Shown in pieces: positions 9,360 through 17,423 of a stretch of 64,000 nt of DNA. Position 1 is the first letter of the stretch; each line of letters opens with the position of its first letter. This DNA is from JARRKC01 sp963723965 (lineage in GTDB: Bacteria; Acidobacteriota; UBA6911; RPQK01; JAPXNP01): assembly GCA_963723965.1 (NCBI GenBank), contig CAVRSV010000002.1:219654-283653 (forward strand), written 5' to 3'. Below the pieces are notes generated by a model. The model worked only from the letters and a program-made list of their open reading frames with translations, did not search any database and had not been told where the DNA came from. Made by a program: the position numbers and the translations under genes.

Positions 9360-10507
9360 TCAAGAAGGTCTACCGCCTTCCCTTTCGCATCCTAGGAATT
9401 CCGGTTGACCTTGATCTGACATTTCTCCTGATCCTGCCCGTCCTCGCTTGGCTGATCGGCAGCCAACTGGGTCGCTTCATCGCCGTGTTCAACCTGCCCG
9501 TCGACGCGGAACTGCTGACTCGCGGAGTCCGGCCCTATCTGCTCGGGCTGATCGCAGCGGTCGGCCTCTTTGCCAGTGTACTGATTCATGAACTGGGTCA
9601 CTCGGTGATCGGACGGATGTTCCACTTCCGAATTCGGAACATCACGCTCTGGATCCTGGGAGGGATGGCGCAGTTCGACCGGATTCCGCGCCGCAAGGGT
9701 TTCGAGGCGATCATGGCAGCGGCCGGCCCCGCCACCAGCATTCTGGTCGGAGGCGTGGCGCTGCTGCTGCTGCGCATCACCCCGTCGGACTGGCCCGGTA
9801 CGCGCTTCGTGCTGACCTACCTGATGTACATGAATTTCCTTCTGGCGGCCTTCAATCTCCTGCCCGCCCTGCCGCTCGACGGCGGCCGGGTCTTCCGGTC
9901 GCTGCTCGCGCTCAAGCTCCCTTTCCTGGAAGCCACCCAGGTCGCGACCTCGATCAGCAAATTCCTGGCCATCGTCCTCGGTCTGGTCGGGTTCCTGTCT
10001 CTGAACATCTGGCTCATCCTGATCGCCTTCTTCATCTACATCGCCGTCTCGGGGGAGGCCCAACAGGCGACGGTCACCGAAGCGTTACGGGGAATCAGCG
10101 TGCGCGACGTCATGACTCACGAAGTGCACACCGTCGCCGAGGACATGACGGTCTCGGACCTGGTCCATCGCATGCTGACCGAGCACTATCTCTCCTTTCC
10201 GGTGCTCGACGCCGAGGGAAGGCTGACCGGCTTCGTCACTCTCCAGGACGTCCGCAAGCATCGTTCCACCGACGGGGATGAGGGACGCATGCGGGTCGCC
10301 GAGATCATGTCCAGACGCATCGACAGGATCCGGGAACACCAGAGCGCACTGGATGCTTTTCAGAGGATCGCCAACGCCGATTCGGGACGCCTGGTGGTCA
10401 CGAATGCCGACGGGCGACTGTCCGGAATCATCAGCAAGACGGATCTCCTGCGCGTCGTGCAGGTTCGGATGGTCGAGGCGGAGCTGAGCGAAACGCAGGC
10501 ATCTTAG
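9356..10507 (+). CDS. M50-family site-2 protease with CBS pair
   Basis: This 383-residue intramembrane zinc metalloprotease resembles SpoIVFB/Rv2625c-type site-2 proteases. The zinc motif HELGH is at residues 78-82 and the third ligand lies in NLLPALPLDGGRVF (D175). There are about six hydrophobic segments in the first 235 residues. The C-terminal third is a tandem CBS pair (VRDVMTHEVHTVAEDMTVSDL and its partner near residue 320), which in this subgroup binds adenine nucleotides and may set protease activity by energy state. The gene overlaps the SIMPL gene by four bases. Its substrate, perhaps a membrane-anchored anti-sigma factor, is unknown. Confidence 0.92.
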   Translation: MIKKVYRLPFRILGIPVDLDLTFLLILPVLAWLIGSQLGRFIAVFNLPVDAELLTRGVRPYLLGLIAAVGLFASVLIHELGHSVIGRMFHFRIRNITLWILGGMAQFDRIPRRKGFEAIMAAAGPATSILVGGVALLLLRITPSDWPGTRFVLTYLMYMNFLLAAFNLLPALPLDGGRVFRSLLALKLPFLEATQVATSISKFLAIVLGLVGFLSLNIWLILIAFFIYIAVSGEAQQATVTEALRGISVRDVMTHEVHTVAEDMTVSDLVHRMLTEHYLSFPVLDAEGRLTGFVTLQDVRKHRSTDGDEGRMRVAEIMSRRIDRIREHQSALDAFQRIANADSGRLVVTNADGRLSGIISKTDLLRVVQVRMVEAELSETQAS

Positions 10508-10532
10508 GCGCCCCGCGAGGGTCGATCACACT

Positions 10533-11663
10533 TCAGGAGGCATCACCGAAGGCCTCCCGATTGACCACGTACGGCATCTTCGAAGGGTCGCCGCCGTAGC
10601 GACGCTGCAGCACGTCGAGCAAGCCCTGCACGCAGCGGCCCGCCATGCCGATCTCCGGATCCGGCGAGAGGCGGGTTTCTCGCGTCCCGCTCGCAAAATG
10701 GTGGGTGATGCGGAGGCGATCGGCCAAGGCCGGGTCCCGAAGGGGCGAATCGTCCGGCAGCGGTTCGCTTTCGAAGACGTCCAGGGCGGCTCCCGCAATC
10801 CTCCCTTCCCGCAAGGCCTCGCACAGGGCCGATTCGTCGACGACCGGACCGCGGGAGGTATTGATCAGAAAGGCGGTCCGTTTCATCTGCCGGAAGGCCT
10901 TTTCATCCATGAGGTGAAAGGTCTCGTCCGTCAAGGGAACGTGCAGACTGATGAAGTCTGCGCCAGCCAGGGCCTCTTCGAACGCCACTTGATGGATCCG
11001 GCATCGGCGCCGGGCCAGGCCCAGCCGAGATCGCTCGTCCATCAGCTGCTGGACCGAGGACAGCCAACTCTCGTCGAGCATTGCGTCCGAGCACAGGACA
11101 TCCATGTCGAAACCGAGGCACTTGCCGACGAATGCCCGGCCGATTCGACCCGTCCCGACGACGCCGACCGTCTTCCCGGTCACCTCGTCGCCCAGCAAGG
11201 GTTTCGAGGGATGCCAGGTCTCCCACCGCAGCTCACGGACGATCCGTTCGCTGGGATAGACACGGCGTGCCACGCAGCCCAGAAGGAAGAAGGCGAATTC
11301 GGCGGTGGCGTGAGTGAGAACGTCCGCAGTGTTCGTAAAGGGAACAGCGTAGCGGTTCGCGGCGGCCCGATCGATGTTGTCGAAGCCGACGGCATCCTGG
11401 GCGACGACCTTCAGCGTGCCCGCACCGGCCTCGAAGACTTCTTCGTCGATCCGGTCCCGGAGTGTGGTGATCAAACCATCGATACCGGAACGGACCTTTT
11501 CCAGGAGCAGCTCCCTCGGAGGGGCTTCGAGCTGATCGTAGACCTCCAGGCGGCAGCCTTCGCGGCGCAATCGATCCAGGGCCTCGGCGCCGATGTTGCA
11601 GGTCGCAAAAACCCGAAAGCTCGACATGGGCGGGACCTTCTTTTCGGACTCTCGCGTCGGCAT
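10533..11663 (-). CDS. D-isomer-specific 2-hydroxyacid dehydrogenase
   Basis: This 376-residue NAD-dependent dehydrogenase is in the D-lactate/3-phosphoglycerate dehydrogenase superfamily. The NAD-binding Rossmann motif is VGVVGTGRIGRAF. The catalytic Arg is in NTSRGPVVDE, the Glu in LDVFESEP and the His in ITHHFASGT. The insert MLDESWLSSVQQLMDERSRL after the Rossmann strand is longer than in most relatives, and the substrate cannot be assigned. ATG at 11663 is chosen because GAGGAG lies about 9 bases upstream; a second ATG at 11627 would give the shorter MSSFRVFATCN start. The gene converges on the protease gene, with 25 bases between them. Confidence 0.88.
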   Translation of the reverse strand: MPTRESEKKVPPMSSFRVFATCNIGAEALDRLRREGCRLEVYDQLEAPPRELLLEKVRSGIDGLITTLRDRIDEEVFEAGAGTLKVVAQDAVGFDNIDRAAANRYAVPFTNTADVLTHATAEFAFFLLGCVARRVYPSERIVRELRWETWHPSKPLLGDEVTGKTVGVVGTGRIGRAFVGKCLGFDMDVLCSDAMLDESWLSSVQQLMDERSRLGLARRRCRIHQVAFEEALAGADFISLHVPLTDETFHLMDEKAFRQMKRTAFLINTSRGPVVDESALCEALREGRIAGAALDVFESEPLPDDSPLRDPALADRLRITHHFASGTRETRLSPDPEIGMAGRCVQGLLDVLQRRYGGDPSKMPYVVNREAFGDAS

Positions 11664-11742
11664 CAAGCGAATCTCCTCTCTGCTGGCATTCTCCTGCGCC
11701 TGACGGCCGTGGCAGGTTCAGGCGGTCCGCCGATCGAGCGTA

Positions 11743-12096
11743 TCAGTGCACGCGACGCCTTCCCTCCTCGACCGGCTCGTCGTAGCCATGGGTCAGGACG
11801 AAGACGTAGGACGGGAACTGATCCTGCTCGGTCTCGAACATGAGCTCGAACATGTGTTCCTGCTCGGTCTCCGGAGGGACTTCCTGCACGTAGGTGATCC
11901 GCTCCGGGTCGAGAAAGACTTCCCCCAGTACACGTTTTCCACGCATGACCTGGACCACCATGACCTCTTCGTACTCGCCGAAGTGCCAGTGAAGATCCTC
12001 GTCGTCGTAAAGGACGGCATCGGGCGTCCCTCCGCGCAGAATACAGTTCGGATGGAGGATCAACCAGTTCCAGAAAGTCTCGAAGGAAATCGTCAT
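11743..12096 (-). CDS. Conserved small acidic protein of unknown function
   Basis: I do not recognise this 117-residue protein. It begins MTISFETFWNWLILHPNC, is rich in Glu/Asp and aromatic residues, and has no signal peptide or membrane segment. It reads like a compact cytosolic domain, with alternating hydrophobic stretches such as VMVVQVMRGKRVLGEVFLD and SYVFVLTHGYDEP. The open frame extends upstream to 12285, but that part is Arg/Pro/Gly-rich and unlike the rest; ATG at 12096 gives a natural start. It lies between the dehydrogenase and the phosphatase on the same strand and could be in an operon with either. Confidence 0.6.
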   Translation of the reverse strand: MTISFETFWNWLILHPNCILRGGTPDAVLYDDEDLHWHFGEYEEVMVVQVMRGKRVLGEVFLDPERITYVQEVPPETEQEHMFELMFETEQDQFPSYVFVLTHGYDEPVEEGRRRVH

Positions 12097-12158
12097 GCTG
12101 ACCCCGTTCGCCTCCGGACCGCGGCGACCCGGCGCTCCGCCCCGTGTCGGAGGTCGTG

Positions 12159-12647
12159 TCAGATGCGCATTTGCGCCACTTGATGGACGAGTGTTTCCTG
12201 AAGATCGCTTTCGGGGCCCGCCTCCGCATCCGCCAGCCGGACGGATGCCTCGAGGGGATCCAGGCCGATGCCGATCAGGACGCACATGGCGGCCGTCCCC
12301 GTTCTGCCCACACCGGCAACACAGTGCACAAGGACCTTCATTCCCCGACGCAGGTCAGCGACCAGGTCCTCGATCGTACCCAGGAATTGCTCCAAATCGG
12401 CAGGAATCCCGCGATCGGGCACCGGGAAATTGACTTGAACCCAGGGGAAGTCGCCGGCCTCGATGGCATCGAAGTAGGCAGGCGCCTCGCGACGCAATTC
12501 CTCGGGCGTCGCCAGACAGACGACCTTCTCGATCCCGAGTTCCGAAATCGAGGTTCGAGCATCCGGAAAGCTCTCCAGTCGACCTGGCATGCGCGAAAGG
12601 AACAAGTGCCCCGGCACCTCCGGAAGCTCCACTCTTCTGATATGCAT
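12159..12647 (-). CDS. Dual-specificity/tyrosine phosphatase-like protein
   Basis: This 162-residue cytosolic cysteine phosphatase is of the CDKN3/DSP-like class. The P-loop HCVAGVGRTG carries the nucleophile C109 and R115, and VPDRGIP around residues 77-82 supplies a plausible general acid (D78). Such enzymes remove phosphate from Tyr, Ser or Thr, or from phosphoinositides or polyphosphates. Eukaryote-like Ser/Thr kinases are abundant in this window, so a role in reversing their action is possible but unproven. It is transcribed divergently from the gene at 12773. Confidence 0.85.
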   Translation of the reverse strand: MHIRRVELPEVPGHLFLSRMPGRLESFPDARTSISELGIEKVVCLATPEELRREAPAYFDAIEAGDFPWVQVNFPVPDRGIPADLEQFLGTIEDLVADLRRGMKVLVHCVAGVGRTGTAAMCVLIGIGLDPLEASVRLADAEAGPESDLQETLVHQVAQMRI

Positions 12648-12772
12648 GGCGACACACTAGCAGATGAATCGGTCTCCGGGAAAGGTAAGACGGAAAATTG
12701 CGGGCGGCGGGAAGATGTCACAGGCCGACAGACATAATGGACGGACATCAAAGATGGAGGAGGTGAGGATCG

Positions 12773-13174
12773 GTGAACCTCTCTGAATCCCGACGAGTCG
12801 TCAAGGAGTATGGCGAAGCCCTCAAGCGGGCTTCGGCGGAGGTTGGTCTGAATCCGCTCTTCCCGGATGAATCGCTGCCCTTCCCCAAGGACGTCATCAA
12901 GGGCAGCATTCGCGAGGTCTACACCCTGGCCGAAGACTACCCGGAGCGGTCCTTTCTGCTGGATGCCTATGTGAAACTGGCCGCCTTCGTCCCCGCGCGC
13001 CAGGTGGAACAGGTGGCGAACTGGCTCAAAGGCGGCATCACAGGCGACCAGGAACTCGAGCGCAACCATCATGCCGGAGCGGTGTCCATACTCTCCTTCT
13101 GCCTGAAGGAGATGGAGCGGCTGCGGCAGGAGCTCCTGGAAATCCGGCCGGCGTCGCCCGACCCGGGCCCCTAG
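12773..13174 (+). CDS. Conserved protein of unknown function, all-helical
   Basis: I do not recognise this 133-residue protein. It is predicted mainly helical and polar, with no export signal, and contains PKDVIKGSIREVYTLAEDYPER followed by a hydrophobic helix and QVEQVANWLKGGITGD. The GTG start at 12773 is supported by GGAGG about 12 bases upstream. Its TAG stop lies in the palindrome CTAG (13171-13174), which also supplies the stop codon of the convergent frame on the other strand. Confidence 0.7.
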   Translation: MNLSESRRVVKEYGEALKRASAEVGLNPLFPDESLPFPKDVIKGSIREVYTLAEDYPERSFLLDAYVKLAAFVPARQVEQVANWLKGGITGDQELERNHHAGAVSILSFCLKEMERLRQELLEIRPASPDPGP

Positions 13175-13431
13175 ATCTCGAGGGAGCCAGACCCACTTCT
13201 GTTCCGGCGGGCACGCTGTCCCATGTCCCGGAAGAGGGCAATCAGGAGATTGCCTGCAAAGTCATCGTCGTCTACGATGAGCACCCGCGAGCTACCCAGT
13301 GATTCCGGCACATCACGAGCGCCCGTCCCGTGTTCCCGGTCCAAATTCCCCCCCGTGATCCAGAAGGCCGGCCGTTTAGGCGAGGCCTGCACTCCTCCGC
13401 TACCCGATTCGACGAAGAGGAAGCCTCGCAC
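13171..13431 (-). pseudogene. Possible response-regulator receiver remnant
   Basis: The frame encodes SSRVLIVDDDDFAGNLLIALF, which matches the first strand and acidic pocket (DDD) plus helix 1 of a CheY-like receiver domain. It stops after about 38 residues of similarity, before the phospho-acceptor Asp that should lie about 45 residues further on. The preceding 48 residues resemble nothing. It lies directly downstream of the mannose-1-phosphate guanylyltransferase on the same strand. I read it as a truncated response regulator, but chance similarity in a short frame is possible. Confidence 0.35.
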
Positions 13432-13485
13432 CTGGGTGCCATCGTACCGTTTTCCCGTGTCAGCGTCCTCTTTCGCGCGTCCGTC

Positions 13486-14487
13486 TCAGAGCGAAGCGGC
13501 GATGGAGCTCGATGGCCGGAATTCCTCTGCCACTTCCTGCGGAAAGTTCGCAGAGTAACCCATTTCAGCGAGCATCTCGATCAGTCGTTCCGGGCGCCCG
13601 AGATCACTCCAGATGACGTCGACGAGGGGCAGGATCAGACAACGGCTTGCCGCAGCGGTGAGCAGATCCCGAGAAAAGTCGAACGGTTCCAGATTCTCGT
13701 ACAGGCCCGCGAGTGCCTGTTGTGCGGTCTCCTCCGGCAAATAACCGCCACGGATCAGCTCGAGAAGCCTGAGCAGCGTTTCGAATCGGCGCATGGTCCG
13801 GGGACGGACGCGACGGGCTTCCGTCCACAGGGTCTGAAGACGCGCCACGACGATCATCGTATTCCAGTAGTGGCCGCAGCTGAAGCAGTGCTTGGCCTCG
13901 AAGACACTCGGCTTCTCGCGGAAGGATTTGACCTGCCGGAATCCCGCCGGCCCGAGCTGGGCCGGGCAGACCGCACCCTCTTTGTCCGGCTCGATCCAGC
14001 CATATTCCGGTTCAGGTCCCGCCGGACAGGCTCCGATGAGGACGATCCGCTCGGGCTCCCGGTGGATCAGGTCGATCGCTTCGCGCACCCTCCTGACAAA
14101 TGCATCTTCCGGGCTGACGAAGTGATCGGAGGGGGAGACGACCACCACGGCTTCCGGATCGCCGGCCAGAATGTAGGCGGCCGGCAGGAACACTCCAGGG
14201 CCGGTTCCCCGACTCCGGGGTTGCTCGATTACAGGCCCAGGGGGTGCCTCCGAGTCCAGGAAGCTCCGATGGCCGCGGCCGATCACCGTCACGATGCGGC
14301 CCGGGTCCATCAGCTTCCTGAACCTGTCCAGGGTGCAACTCAGCAGAGTCCTGGTTCCGTAAAAGCAGCAGTATTGTTTGGGCCGAGGCTTTCCCAGCCA
14401 GCGCTGAATCAGAGGACACATCCGAGTCCCCTCTCCGCCGGCCAGAACGATCGACCAGACTGAACCATTCTGCGATGCTGGTCTCAT
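13486..14487 (-). CDS. Mannose-1-phosphate guanylyltransferase-like nucleotidyltransferase
   Basis: This 333-residue sugar-phosphate nucleotidyltransferase has the signature SIVLAGGEGTRMCPL (residues 12-26) and KPRPKQYC, the metal/substrate block VVVSPSDHFV, and EYGWIEPDKEG and VKSFREKPS, as in ManC/GMPP enzymes that make GDP-mannose from mannose-1-phosphate and GTP. The C-terminal isomerase domain of bifunctional ManC is absent. The start ATG at 14487 is preceded at 6 bases by AGGAGA; a longer frame to 14541 lacks such a site. GDP-mannose would feed polysaccharide or glycoprotein synthesis; no such cluster is adjacent. Confidence 0.85.
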   Translation of the reverse strand: MRPASQNGSVWSIVLAGGEGTRMCPLIQRWLGKPRPKQYCCFYGTRTLLSCTLDRFRKLMDPGRIVTVIGRGHRSFLDSEAPPGPVIEQPRSRGTGPGVFLPAAYILAGDPEAVVVVSPSDHFVSPEDAFVRRVREAIDLIHREPERIVLIGACPAGPEPEYGWIEPDKEGAVCPAQLGPAGFRQVKSFREKPSVFEAKHCFSCGHYWNTMIVVARLQTLWTEARRVRPRTMRRFETLLRLLELIRGGYLPEETAQQALAGLYENLEPFDFSRDLLTAAASRCLILPLVDVIWSDLGRPERLIEMLAEMGYSANFPQEVAEEFRPSSSIAASL

Positions 14488-14824
14488 ACGGTTCTCCTGC
14501 GGAAATCCCCGTCCGCGACCGGAACACAGGATTCCCATCAATCTCCCGCAAGACCGCTCGTCTCCTCTACCCCAGCCTCCAGCGATTCAGCCGAGTCTCC
14601 CTCCGGTGGCGATACAGGACTGGATTCGTATTCCACGAACCTTGGCTGCGCGGAGCGCCCGAAGTGGGCTCGCACACCGAGAAGGACTTCCGTACTTTAT
14701 AAATGGAATCGTATAAAAAATCTACAGCAAAATCACCGAGACCTGTCAGTGACAGAAGGAGGAGTCGGCTAGACGACAACATCGCTCCCCCACGTGCTAG
14801 ACTTTCCCCTGACACTGAAACGAT
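14488..14824. other. Intergenic region between divergent genes, AT-rich core
   Basis: These 337 bases separate the guanylyltransferase from the SufR-like regulator and hold no convincing gene. The only AT-rich stretch in the neighbourhood is at 14696-14717, where TTTATA and TATAAA form an inverted pair 10 bases apart. This is a likely promoter or operator site for one or both genes. TAGACT at 14797-14802 is a possible -10 for the regulator gene. Confidence 0.35.
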
Positions 14825-15460
14825 ATGCACGACTCCCCATCCACTCGGCAGCGCCTTCTGGACACTCTCAAGCGCGGCGGCGGTGACGTCACTGTTCGGG
14901 AGCTGTCTCGAGAACTGAAACTGTCGCCCATGGCCGTCTTCAGGCAATTGAGTGTCCTCGAAGAGGAGGGGCTGGTCTTCTCCGAGGACCGAAGACACGG
15001 CAAAGGGCGTCCCTCCAAACATTTCTTCCTCACGCCGCGCGGGCACGAACGCTTCCGGAGGGCCTACGGCGAATTCGCCGTCGATCTCCTCGAAACGCTT
15101 CGTGACAGCGAGGGACTTGCGACGGTCGGAGAGATCCTCGAACAGCGAGAGCGGGCACACATCGAATCCTCCCGTTCCCGGGTCTGCGGAGCCACACTCG
15201 AAGACCGCGTTCAATCCGTCGCCGTCGTCCTGAGCGAGGACGGTTTCATGGCCGAGGCCGACCCGATCGACGAACAGAACTGCCGGCTTCGGTTGATGAA
15301 CTGCGCCGTGGAACGGGTCGCGCGAAAATTCCCGCGGCTTTGCAGTTGCGAAGCCATGCTCATCCAGGAACTGGCCGACGCCACCGTGTCCCGCGAGCGA
15401 CACCTTCTCAAACAAGACCCGTTCTGTTCCTACCTGGTCACCCGTTCATCGTCAGTCTAG
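14825..15460 (+). CDS. SufR-like Fe-S cluster-sensing transcriptional regulator (HTH + cysteine domain)
   Basis: This 211-residue protein has an N-terminal winged helix-turn-helix (DVTVRELSRELKLSPMAVFR, wing HGKGRPSKHFFLT). The C-terminal domain carries cysteines C160, C173 and C201. Their spacing (13 and 28) equals that of the three cluster-binding cysteines reported for cyanobacterial SufR (C164, C177, C205). Family members bind a [4Fe-4S] cluster and repress Fe-S biogenesis genes when it is intact. C121, C153 and C175 are extra. No suf genes are in this window; the convergent neighbour is the cytochrome bc operon with its Rieske protein. The last four bases (CTAG) overlap the cytochrome b gene. 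Confidence 0.8.
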   Translation: MHDSPSTRQRLLDTLKRGGGDVTVRELSRELKLSPMAVFRQLSVLEEEGLVFSEDRRHGKGRPSKHFFLTPRGHERFRRAYGEFAVDLLETLRDSEGLATVGEILEQRERAHIESSRSRVCGATLEDRVQSVAVVLSEDGFMAEADPIDEQNCRLRLMNCAVERVARKFPRLCSCEAMLIQELADATVSRERHLLKQDPFCSYLVTRSSSV

Positions 15461-16854
15461 TGCAGCGTCTCGAGGTAGGCCACGAGCGCATCCAGTTGCT
15501 GGGGCGTCAGTGTGTCATAGGCCGGCATCTCCGCGCCGGGCAGAAGACTGGTAGGGTTGGGAATGTACTGCTTCAGCCAGGCGGCGTCGCGGCGGCGTCC
15601 CACTGTCGAGAGATCCGGTCCGGCCACTCCCCCTTCCCCGTTGATCATGTGGCAGGCAGCACAGCCCTGTTCCTCGAAGACGGTTCGCCCCTGCAGGGCA
15701 AGTGGCGACAGGACCGCGGCGGCGGCCGCTCGGGCCGTTGAAGTCACCGGAACGGGTGGGTGGGGAGCAGTGGCCCCCTTATAGGTGAGGAACGCAATCA
15801 TCGCCAGCGCGGCCATGGTCGCCACTATCGTCACCGGCCGGCGCAGAGGCGCCCGGTGAGGGCTGTGATCCAGCCACGGGAGGAAGAGGAGAATCAGAAC
15901 CAGTGTCAGAGGGATCCAGAAAGTGGCGATGGGAATGGAACGCCCCGGGAACCACCAGAGGAGTTCGTAAAGGAAAAAGAAATACCACTCCGGCCGCGGA
16001 ACGAACGTCGTGCTGGTCGGATTCGCTTCATCCCCGAGTGGCGCTCCGAAATGCCAGGCCAGGAAATAGAGGATCCCCAACAGGAGCGCCGCCGCCAGGG
16101 TATCCTTGGCCATGCTCCGGTAGAAGGGGTGTCCCCGTGCCTTGACCCGCTGGTAGACCTCCTCGTATTCGTCCCGTCTGACCGTCGCGAAGTCGCCGAC
16201 GGGAGGAGCGGCGATCCCCTGTTTGATCACCATGGCCAGGTGGACCGCCACCAGGAAAAAGAGCGAGGCCGGCAAGAAGAGGGTGTGAAAGGCATAGAAC
16301 CGACCGAGCGTCCGGACACCGACTTCAGGCTGGCCGCTAAGCATCTCCGTGATGTAGTGACCAACCCAGGGGGTGTAGCCGGCAATGCGGGTGCCGACCA
16401 CCGTGGCCCAGTAGGCCCGCTGGTCCCACGGCAGCAGATAGCCCGTGAAAGCAAAGGCCATGATGACGAGCAGCAGGAGTACGCCGACCATCCAGGTCAG
16501 CTCCCGGGGGTACTTATAGGCCCCCATGAAGAGCACCCGCAGCAGATGGAGGAAGGCGCACAAAACGATCAGGCTCGCCGCCCACTTGTGGATCCCCCGG
16601 ATCAGCCATCCAAAGCTGAGGTCATGGGAGATGACAGTCACGCTCTGATAGGCGTGCTCAGGCGAGGCGACGTAGTAGAAAGCCAGGAAGACGCCGGTCG
16701 CAGCCTGGACCAGCAAAAGGAAGAGGGTGGCGCTGCCCAGAACGTGCAGCCAACCGACACCGAGAGGAATGTTTCGATCGGTGAAGCTCCTCCATATGGT
16801 CGGGAGCCCCAGTCTGTCTTCGAGTAGATCGGTCAGTCGCTCGAACACGTTCAT
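15457..16854 (-). CDS. Cytochrome b with C-terminal monohaem cytochrome c domain
   Basis: This 465-residue core subunit of a quinol-oxidising cytochrome bc-type complex has two haem-b ligand pairs, H89/H103 and H190/H205, on transmembrane helices. The spacing of 14 and 15 matches b6-type proteins. The quinol-site motif PEWY is at residues 288-291. After the eighth membrane segment there is an Ala-rich linker, then a class I cytochrome c domain with CAACH at 398-402 and a Met-containing LLPGAEMPAYDTL loop as the likely sixth ligand. The fused c domain would replace a separate cytochrome c1 or f. It is the last gene of a three-gene operon; its ATG overlaps the Rieske stop by one base. Confidence 0.93.
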   Translation of the reverse strand: MNVFERLTDLLEDRLGLPTIWRSFTDRNIPLGVGWLHVLGSATLFLLLVQAATGVFLAFYYVASPEHAYQSVTVISHDLSFGWLIRGIHKWAASLIVLCAFLHLLRVLFMGAYKYPRELTWMVGVLLLLVIMAFAFTGYLLPWDQRAYWATVVGTRIAGYTPWVGHYITEMLSGQPEVGVRTLGRFYAFHTLFLPASLFFLVAVHLAMVIKQGIAAPPVGDFATVRRDEYEEVYQRVKARGHPFYRSMAKDTLAAALLLGILYFLAWHFGAPLGDEANPTSTTFVPRPEWYFFFLYELLWWFPGRSIPIATFWIPLTLVLILLFLPWLDHSPHRAPLRRPVTIVATMAALAMIAFLTYKGATAPHPPVPVTSTARAAAAAVLSPLALQGRTVFEEQGCAACHMINGEGGVAGPDLSTVGRRRDAAWLKQYIPNPTSLLPGAEMPAYDTLTPQQLDALVAYLETLH

Positions 16855-17414
16855 CAACTCGTCTGAGCCGGAGGGCCGGGATTCTGCGTTGCGGTCTGAG
16901 CGTACAATACGCCGTCCTCCACCTTGACCCGATACCGGTCGAGCGGGTGAGGAGGCGGTCCCGCGACGACATTTCCGTTTTCGTCGAAAACACCCCCATG
17001 GCAGGGGCAGAAAAACCGATTCGCGGGCGGGCTCCAGCGAATGGGGCAGCCGACGTGCGTACAGTGCATGTTGTACACGATGAACGTCCCCTCGCCGCTG
17101 TGGTAGACCCACGCCGCTTCCTCTCCCCAGTCTTCGGGCCAGTGCCGCTTCTCCAGGGGCTTGAGGTGCGCCAGCGTCACGGTTCCTTTCTCGAAGTCTC
17201 CCACCGGTCCGCACTCTTTCCAGACTGGCCGGGGTCGCCGGAAGGCCGGGAGGACGAAGAATCCGAGCAGCGGAAGGCCCAAAGCCGCGGCGATGGCGGT
17301 GGCGATCGAGTTGACGAGGTATTTGAAGAACTGACGGCGCGGCGGCGGCTGATAGGGGATGCGCTTGTCCATGCTTGCGGTCTCGAATCGTTCCCGGGGC
17401 GAGGGATTGTTCAT
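16854..17414 (-). CDS. Rieske [2Fe-2S] protein of the cytochrome bc complex
   Basis: This 186-residue Rieske subunit carries electrons from quinol to cytochrome c. The cluster motifs are CTHVGC (residues 118-123) and CPCHGG (136-141), followed by the PHPLDRYRVKVEDG strand. The N-terminus has a twin-arginine-type sequence (RRQFFKYL) before a single membrane anchor (about 33-56), consistent with Tat export of a folded cluster. It lies between the dihaem cytochrome c (10 bases upstream) and cytochrome b (stop/start overlap TGATG). Confidence 0.95.
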   Translation of the reverse strand: MNNPSPRERFETASMDKRIPYQPPPRRQFFKYLVNSIATAIAAALGLPLLGFFVLPAFRRPRPVWKECGPVGDFEKGTVTLAHLKPLEKRHWPEDWGEEAAWVYHSGEGTFIVYNMHCTHVGCPIRWSPPANRFFCPCHGGVFDENGNVVAGPPPHPLDRYRVKVEDGVLYAQTATQNPGPPAQTS

Positions 17415-17423
17415 CTTGCGGAG

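Noticed and set aside
15760..16827. 355-codon plus-strand frame
   Set aside because: It is opposite cytochrome b, whose haem ligands and PEWY motif are unambiguous.
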